Source: JAJRXG01 sp038523965 (GTDB lineage Bacteria > Bacteroidota > Bacteroidia > Chitinophagales > Saprospiraceae). Taken from it: a stretch of DNA of 11,685 nucleotides. The notes under the pieces were generated by a model. That model was not told the origin of the DNA. It made no database searches and saw only the letters and a list, made by a program, of their open reading frames with translations. Where the stretch lies: the NCBI GenBank assembly GCA_038523965.1, contig JBCBIX010000091.1, forward strand, positions 1 through 11,685. The letters run 5' to 3'. Position numbers and translations under genes: made by a program. Each line of letters begins with the position of its first letter. Position 1 is the first letter of the stretch. Below, piece by piece: positions 7,684-11,685 of the stretch.

Positions 7684-7691
7684 TACATTTG
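7684..7691 (+). promoter_or_regulatory. Predicted recA promoter -7 element TACATTTG
   Basis: An exact TAnnTTTG match ending 31 bases before the recA ATG. It lies in ATTACATTACATTT, a short tandem repeat. No TTG is seen at the -33 position. An 8-base palindrome, GCATATGC (7660-7667), occupies about that position and could be an operator. Confidence 0.55.
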
Positions 7692-7722
7692 GCAACCATT
7701 AATCTTCTACACAATCTGAGGT

Positions 7723-8757
7723 ATGGCTAAGGATAAAGACCCTAAAGCAAAGGCACTCCAACTCACTCTCGACAAACTCGAAAAAACCTACGGGAAAGGC
7801 ACGATCATGCGTCTGGGAGATAAGCAGATTATTGACGTGGAGGCGATCCCAACAGGATCGTTATCTCTCGATATTGCTCTTGGTACGGGGGGATTCGCAA
7901 GAGGTAGAATCGTCGAGATCTATGGTCCTGAGTCTTCTGGTAAGACTACTCTGGCCATACATGCGATCGCAGAAGCGCAGAAGCAAGGCGGGATTGCCGC
8001 ATTTATAGATGCGGAGCATGCATTTGATAAGACCTATGCCGAGGCACTTGGTGTAGACACTGCTAATCTTCTAATCTCCCAACCAGACAATGGAGAACAG
8101 GCGCTCGAGATCACAGAGAATCTCATCCGTTCTGGCGCGATCGATATCATCGTCGTAGACTCTGTCGCAGCCTTAACACCTCGGGCAGAGATCGAAGGTG
8201 AGATGGGAGACTCTAAGATGGGACTACAGGCCAGACTTATGTCTCAGGCACTGCGCAAGTTGACAGCGGCGATAGGGCGAACAGGCTGCTGCTGCATCTT
8301 TATTAACCAGCTGAGGGAGAAAATCGGTGTGATGTTCGGTAATCCTGAGACGACTACAGGTGGAAATGCCCTTAAGTTCTATGCGTCACAACGTCTTGAT
8401 ATCCGTAAGTCTGGATCATCCATTAAGGATCGCGAAGGCAATATCGTTGGTAATCCGATTAAGGTCAAAGTGGTGAAGAATAAGCTGGCTCCGCCATTCC
8501 GCCAAGCCTTGTTTGAGATCACCTTTGGCAAGGGAGTTTCTAAGACTGGAGAGATTATCGACCTCGGTGTCGATCTCGATATCGTCCAAAAGAGTGGGTC
8601 ATGGTACAGCTATCAGGGGACAAAAATCGCTCAAGGAAAAGAAGGTGCGAAGCAGTTCTTAGAAGATAATCCAGAGGTTGCACTCGAGATCGAGACGAAG
8701 ATCAAGGCTGCTTATAACCTGACCGCAGAGGAGCAAGTCGTTACCACGACAGAATAG
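7723..8757 (+). CDS. recA: Recombinase RecA
   Basis: RecA forms ATP-dependent filaments on single-stranded DNA and drives strand exchange and recombinational repair. The 344-residue protein is full length. Walker A is GPESSGKTT (68-76, K74), the catalytic glutamate is E98 in DAEHAF, and Walker B is IIVVDSVAAL (142-151, D146). Loop L1 is at about 156-178, followed by FINQLREKIG (193-202) and L2 at 205-228 (FGNPETTTGGNALKFYASQR). A triple cysteine (189-191) precedes FINQL, where E. coli has small or aliphatic residues. The C-terminal tail is short and weakly acidic. The ATG is the standard MAKDKD-type start. The PdeM-like gene begins seven bases after the stop, so the two are probably cotranscribed. 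No recognised LexA box was seen. Confidence 0.98.
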   Translation: MAKDKDPKAKALQLTLDKLEKTYGKGTIMRLGDKQIIDVEAIPTGSLSLDIALGTGGFARGRIVEIYGPESSGKTTLAIHAIAEAQKQGGIAAFIDAEHAFDKTYAEALGVDTANLLISQPDNGEQALEITENLIRSGAIDIIVVDSVAALTPRAEIEGEMGDSKMGLQARLMSQALRKLTAAIGRTGCCCIFINQLREKIGVMFGNPETTTGGNALKFYASQRLDIRKSGSSIKDREGNIVGNPIKVKVVKNKLAPPFRQALFEITFGKGVSKTGEIIDLGVDLDIVQKSGSWYSYQGTKIAQGKEGAKQFLEDNPEVALEIETKIKAAYNLTAEEQVVTTTE

Positions 8758-8764
8758 AGCGAGA

Positions 8765-9403
8765 TTGGCGATTATCCATGAGGTCCATGGGCATGAGCTC
8801 CGGCTTTTAGCCAGTCGGGCGATCTACTGGGCTGAACAGCGAATACTTCTGCTGTCTGATATTCATCTTGGCAAGGTCGAGCACTTTCGGAAATGGGGGA
8901 TAGCGCTCCCGAGGCGAGCAGCATTAGATAATTATGCTCGTCTGGAAGATCTTATACACAGCGTGGATATCGAGCGCGTCATGATCCTTGGTGATCTCTT
9001 CCATAGTGACCTGAATCAGGACTGGTATCGATTCGCGGAGTTCATACAGATATTCTCAGACGTTTCATTTGAGCTGGTCCTGGGGAATCATGACATCATT
9101 GGCATGGATCGTTTTCGATCTGTTCTCCAACAAGTGCATGAAGATCACGTCGTCATCGATGGGCTTCTGTTGTCGCATGAGCCAATGCAAATGGATGGGT
9201 GCTACAATCTCAGTGGGCATATCCACCCGGGTGCAGTCGTTCACGGACGTGGAAAACAGCGACTTCGACTACCCTGCTTTTATTTTGCAGAGCGATATGG
9301 GGTGCTTCCAGCTTTTGGAGCTTTCACGGGGCTACATGTCTTAGATCCGAAGGCCGCTGAGGCCATCTATGTCATCGCCGAGGATGAGGTCATCGCTCTC
9401 TAA
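8765..9403 (+). CDS. pdeM: PdeM-like metallophosphoesterase (DNA repair endonuclease family)
   Basis: This 212-residue calcineurin-like phosphoesterase resembles PdeM, the ligase-associated DNA damage response endonuclease family. Metal-site motifs occur in order: SDIHLGK (D32, H34), GDLFHSD (D77), GNHD (N108, H109), SHEP (H138) and GHIHPG (H152, H154). The segment HFRKWGIALPR after the first motif and RLRLPCFYF and LPAFGAFTGL near the end are characteristic of this subgroup rather than of general phosphoesterases. The start must be TTG at 8765, because the next in-frame ATG (residue 73) would remove the first metal motif. A purine-rich GAGCGAGA stands directly before it. The usual partners (Lhr-like helicase, ATP-dependent ligase) are not in the window; here it sits in tandem with recA, a DNA repair context. 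The subfamily name is from recognised motifs; its activity is inferred. Confidence 0.87.
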   Translation: MAIIHEVHGHELRLLASRAIYWAEQRILLLSDIHLGKVEHFRKWGIALPRRAALDNYARLEDLIHSVDIERVMILGDLFHSDLNQDWYRFAEFIQIFSDVSFELVLGNHDIIGMDRFRSVLQQVHEDHVVIDGLLLSHEPMQMDGCYNLSGHIHPGAVVHGRGKQRLRLPCFYFAERYGVLPAFGAFTGLHVLDPKAAEAIYVIAEDEVIAL

Positions 9404-9427
9404 TTCAGAAGCCCAGATTTTAATGGA

Positions 9428-9435
9428 TACTTTCG
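9428..9435 (+). promoter_or_regulatory. Weak candidate promoter element TACTTTCG before the sigma gene
   Basis: It differs from TAnnTTTG at one position. If used, transcription would start near 9442, just before the inverted repeats at 9449-9480, so the whole structured region would be in the leader RNA. Confidence 0.3.
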
Positions 9436-9448
9436 CATGAACTGATTT

Positions 9449-9480
9449 CTTTCCGAGGTAGGAAAGGGACATATACCTCG
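9449..9480 (+). promoter_or_regulatory. Overlapping inverted repeats before the sigma gene, possible pseudoknot or operator
   Basis: CTTTCC (9449-9454) is complementary to GGAAAG (9461-9466) with a six-base loop, GAGGTA. That loop, with one more base (CGAGGTA, 9454-9460), is perfectly complementary to TACCTCG (9474-9480). In RNA this can form either two mutually exclusive hairpins or an H-type pseudoknot: stem 1 of five or six pairs, stem 2 of six, third loop GGACATA. The last arm ends five bases before the TTG start codon. The complementarity is seen directly; a role in translational control, or as a DNA operator, is inference. Confidence 0.45.
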
Positions 9481-9485
9481 ACAAC

Positions 9486-10082
9486 TTGGCTACAGAAACC
9501 CAACTCAACGTCTTTCATGATGAATTCATGCCGCATATCGATGCGCTGAAGACATTTGCTTTCCATCTGTCATACAATGAAAGCTATGCTGACGACCTGG
9601 TTCAAGAGACCTATATGAAGGCGTATCGATTCATCGATAAATACGACGCAGGAACTAACGCCAAGGCGTGGCTGTTCAAAATACTCAAGAACGCTTACAT
9701 CAATGATTATCGGAAGAAGAGTAAGCGTCCTACCCAGGTAGATTACGAGGAGATCGTCACCTACCACAACAGCGAGTCTGCAGCTGGACCAGCTTACATG
9801 GATCTTCGGCAGGAACTCTTTGACAACATGATGGGAGATGAAGTGACGATAGCGATCAACTCATTGCCCATCGACTTCAGGACCGTGATCTTACTGTGCG
9901 ATATCGAAGGATTTACGTACGAAGAGATCAGCAAGATTGTAGATGTGCCCATTGGAACGGTACGATCGAGATTGTTCAGAGCTCGAAACATGCTTAAGGA
10001 AAAACTTAAATCCTATGCTCAAAAACGTGGCTATCATGACTATCGAGGTAAGAAAAAAGGAGGCCAAAAGGAGGAAGAATAG
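9486..10082 (+). CDS. ECF RNA polymerase sigma factor, RpoE-like Bacteroidota type
   Basis: A 198-residue group 4 sigma factor that directs RNA polymerase to its regulon's promoters. Region 2 covers about residues 12-80, with YADDLVQETYMKAYRFI (2.2) and KAWLFKILKNAYINDYRKKSKR (2.3-2.4). Region 4 covers about 118-178, with LPIDFRTVILLCDIEGFTYEEI and the helix-turn-helix VPIGTVRSRLFRARNMLKEKL. The stretch GTNAKAWLF and the linker VDYEEI...YHNSE are typical of the widely conserved Bacteroidota RpoE-like factor. The start is TTG at 9486: homologues begin a few residues before the EFMPHI block, an in-frame stop lies at 9459-9461, and no ATG lies between. The C-terminus carries an extra basic-acidic tail, KKKGGQKEEE. 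The small anti-sigma-like gene follows after 76 bases, and the leader has unusual inverted repeats. Confidence 0.94.
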   Translation: MATETQLNVFHDEFMPHIDALKTFAFHLSYNESYADDLVQETYMKAYRFIDKYDAGTNAKAWLFKILKNAYINDYRKKSKRPTQVDYEEIVTYHNSESAAGPAYMDLRQELFDNMMGDEVTIAINSLPIDFRTVILLCDIEGFTYEEISKIVDVPIGTVRSRLFRARNMLKEKLKSYAQKRGYHDYRGKKKGGQKEEE

Positions 10083-10121
10083 CCGTGTAAGTAGCCCGTT
10101 GAATATCTGTTAGAGGTTTAT

Positions 10122-10129
10122 TAAATTTG
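10122..10129 (+). promoter_or_regulatory. Predicted promoter of the anti-sigma-like gene (TTG-N20-TAAATTTG)
   Basis: TAAATTTG matches TAnnTTTG exactly, and a TTG stands at 10099-10101, 20 bases upstream, as in the known Bacteroidota -33/-7 arrangement. The element ends 29 bases before the ATG at 10159. It is the most complete promoter in the window and would let the small gene be expressed separately from the sigma gene. Confidence 0.6.
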
Positions 10130-10158
10130 GAAAGCACTTAGTCGACAAGCGTCTTCTT

Positions 10159-10389
10159 ATGGAAAACAAAAGCTTACTCAATTACTTCTCTACGCAAGTT
10201 CATCTGTACCTCGATAATCGACTCAATGCTGATAGCGAAGAGAATCTGTTGAAAGCGTGCGATCAAGACAATGAGTGCAACAAGCTCTTCCAACAAGAGA
10301 AAACGTTCCGTGACTTTGTTAAGAATAACGTCAAAAGACCTTGCGTCTCAACAGATGTCCTCAAGCATATCAAGGACAAGTGCTGCTAA
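10159..10389 (+). CDS. Small anti-sigma-factor-like protein
   Basis: A 76-residue soluble protein with no signal peptide or membrane segment. Its position after the ECF sigma gene and its layout match the small anti-sigma proteins that follow this sigma type in Bacteroidota. The layout is an early HLYLDNRL (residues 15-22, like the usual YLDGEL), a cysteine pair near residues 34 and 40, a helix EKTFRDFVKNNV (48-59), then a C-terminal helix DVLKHIKDK. The classic zinc motif HxxxCxxC is not intact: the cysteines are C34-x5-C40 and no histidine stands four residues before C34. Further cysteines are C62, C75 and C76. It may bind metal differently, respond to redox by disulfide, or not bind metal at all. 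The role is inferred from context and length. Confidence 0.72.
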   Translation: MENKSLLNYFSTQVHLYLDNRLNADSEENLLKACDQDNECNKLFQQEKTFRDFVKNNVKRPCVSTDVLKHIKDKCC

Positions 10390-10457
10390 CACAGCCCAAT
10401 CGTTTACTTAATCATCCCTCCGTATCTCCCTACTCATCAGTCCGACCCGGGTTGTTG

Positions 10458-10465
10458 TAGTTTTG
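10458..10465 (+). promoter_or_regulatory. Predicted prfA promoter -7 element TAGTTTTG
   Basis: An exact TAnnTTTG match ending 21 bases before the prfA ATG. No clear TTG lies at the -33 spacing. An 8-base palindrome, ACCCGGGT (10445-10452), lies immediately upstream and may be chance. The rest of the gap from 10390 shows nothing recognisable. Confidence 0.5.
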
Positions 10466-10486
10466 CGCACATTTTGATTTCATCTT

Positions 10487-11557
10487 ATGCTCGATAAGCT
10501 CGAAGCCATACATGCTCGTTTTTTGGATCTGCAGGAACGTCTCAGTGACCCTGAAGTGGTCTCTGATATGAAGCTATTTACCAAGCTCAATAAGCAGTAC
10601 AGTGATCTAAAAGAGATCGACGAAAAGTATCAAGAGTATTCCAACGTCTTATCCAACATCACATCAACCGAAGAAATGCTGAAGGATGATGATCAGGAGA
10701 TGCGTGAGATGGCGCAGGCGGAGCTGGAAGGACTTAAAGCCCAGCGAGCAGACTTAGAAGAAAAGGTTAAGTATCTCCTGATCCCAAAAGATCCTGAGGA
10801 TAGCAAAGACGTCGTATTCGAGATCCGAAGTGGGACTGGCGGTGATGAGGCGAGCATCTTCGCGGGCGATCTTCTGCGGATGTATCTAAAGTATTTCGAG
10901 ACACTTGGATTCAAGCATGAGATACTATCGGTTAACGAAGGGGGCGTCGGTGGATATAACAAGATTGTACTTGAAGTCTATGGGAATGACGTTTATGGAC
11001 AACTCAAGTTTGAATCTGGTGCACACCGCGTTCAGAGAGTTCCAAAAACTGAATCGCAGGGCCGTGTGCACACCTCAGCAGCTACTGTTGTCGTGCTTCC
11101 TAAGTTCGAAGAGGAGGACATCGATATTCGAAAGGACGAATTACGCACAGATACCTTCAGAGCAAGTGGTGCTGGCGGACAGCACGTGAATAAGACGGAA
11201 TCAGGTGTACGTTTCACCCATCTACCCACAGGAATCGTCGCAGAAAGTACAGACTCGCGTTCCCAGCATAAGAACAGGGAGATCGCATTACAACGGCTCT
11301 ATACAAAAGTGCGTGAAGCCCAGAGAGATAGAAACCAGTCAGAGCAAGTAGCCAAGCGCAAGTCCCTCGTTGGCTCTGGTGATCGATCTGACAAGATCCG
11401 TACTTATAATTATCCTCAAAATAGAGTCACCGACCATAGGATCAATTTGACTTTATACAGCTTAGATAAAATCATAGAAGGAGACATCGCTGGAGTGGTC
11501 GAAGCTTTGCAAGTAGCGGAGAATGCTGAGAAAATGAAAGCTGGCGAAACACTATAG
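10487..11557 (+). CDS. prfA: Peptide chain release factor 1
   Basis: RF1 reads UAA and UAG stop codons in the ribosomal A site and triggers peptide release. At 356 residues it is full length. The N-terminal coiled-coil domain covers about 1-100. The core carries RSGTGGDEASIFAGDLLRMY (114-133). The codon-recognition P-x-T motif is P186-K-T188 in VPKTESQGRVHTSAATV. The catalytic GGQ is at 230-232 within GAGGQHVNKTESGVR, and its glutamine is normally methylated by PrmC. DRSDKIRTYNYPQNRVTDHRIN near 313-334 is typical of RF1. The PxT motif and the absence of an in-frame programmed frameshift distinguish it from RF2. The ATG start gives the usual MLDKLEAI. No cotranscribed hemK/prmC is present; what follows is cut by the window end. 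Confidence 0.97.
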   Translation: MLDKLEAIHARFLDLQERLSDPEVVSDMKLFTKLNKQYSDLKEIDEKYQEYSNVLSNITSTEEMLKDDDQEMREMAQAELEGLKAQRADLEEKVKYLLIPKDPEDSKDVVFEIRSGTGGDEASIFAGDLLRMYLKYFETLGFKHEILSVNEGGVGGYNKIVLEVYGNDVYGQLKFESGAHRVQRVPKTESQGRVHTSAATVVVLPKFEEEDIDIRKDELRTDTFRASGAGGQHVNKTESGVRFTHLPTGIVAESTDSRSQHKNREIALQRLYTKVREAQRDRNQSEQVAKRKSLVGSGDRSDKIRTYNYPQNRVTDHRINLTLYSLDKIIEGDIAGVVEALQVAENAEKMKAGETL

Positions 11558-11576
11558 CCTCTACTGTTGAGTTATC

Positions 11577-11598
11577 GGCGGCAAACCTTCGCCAATTT
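11577..11598 (+). terminator. Weak possible terminator after prfA
   Basis: GGCGG (11577-11581) can pair with TTCGCC (11589-11593 within it) to make a stem of four GC pairs plus one GU, with a seven-base loop, followed by AATTTAT. The stem is short and the T tract poor, so this is only a candidate. The rest of the final 128 bases shows no firm feature. An ATG at 11675 (ATGACCTTG) could begin the next gene, but only three full codons are visible. Confidence 0.25.
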
Positions 11599-11685
11599 AT
11601 GTCTGTTAGATATATTCGCAACTCGCCCAGAAGCGGGACCTAACCGTAATTGCATAATCTAAAACTTACTAAGGATGACCTTGCA

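Noticed and set aside
1..11685. CRISPR arrays, insertion sequences, tRNA or rRNA genes, attachment sites.
   Set aside because: No spaced direct repeats, transposase-like frames, terminal inverted repeats or RNA gene signatures were seen on either strand.

Overview
The window looks like a chromosomal housekeeping segment of a member of the Bacteroidota, plausibly a Saprospiria-like lineage, though the class is a guess from protein style. Three things point there. The ECF sigma factor at 9486-10082 is of the conserved Bacteroidota RpoE-like type. Five genes have an exact TAnnTTTG element, the known Bacteroidota -7 promoter hexamer, 21-31 bases before their start. Shine-Dalgarno sites are mostly absent. 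I see no mobile element, CRISPR array, tRNA or rRNA.

Layout: positions 1-4732 carry four minus-strand genes. They are, in transcription order, xth (exodeoxyribonuclease III), a large DsbD-type thiol reductant transporter, a small secreted SPOR-like protein, and rodA, whose 3' end lies outside the window. The dsbD-SPOR-rodA genes are nearly contiguous or overlapping and look like one transcription unit for envelope redox and cell-wall elongation. Divergent from xth is an oligopeptide/dipeptide-type ABC permease (4803-5879). Convergent with it is a small secreted protein of unknown function whose signal peptide and mature part lie in different frames (5911-6277). The plus strand then carries a GAF-like/PP2C (SpoIIE-type) phosphatase, recA, a PdeM-like metallophosphoesterase, the ECF sigma factor, a small anti-sigma-like protein, and prfA (release factor 1). 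The last 128 bases hold a weak possible terminator and perhaps the first codons of another gene.

Functional threads: RecA, PdeM and ExoIII are DNA repair enzymes, and recA-pdeM is probably cotranscribed. The sigma factor and the small following protein look like a sigma/anti-sigma pair with separate promoters. The phosphatase has the architecture of environmental-signal-responsive RsbU-like proteins, but no partner anti-sigma antagonist is nearby.

No clearly new biological system is evident. The points most worth a second look are the overlapping inverted repeats (a possible pseudoknot) just before the TTG start of the sigma gene, the frameshifted secreted gene, the tandem duplication of the periplasmic thiol domain in DsbD with an A10 tract between the copies, and the altered cysteine spacing in the anti-sigma-like protein.
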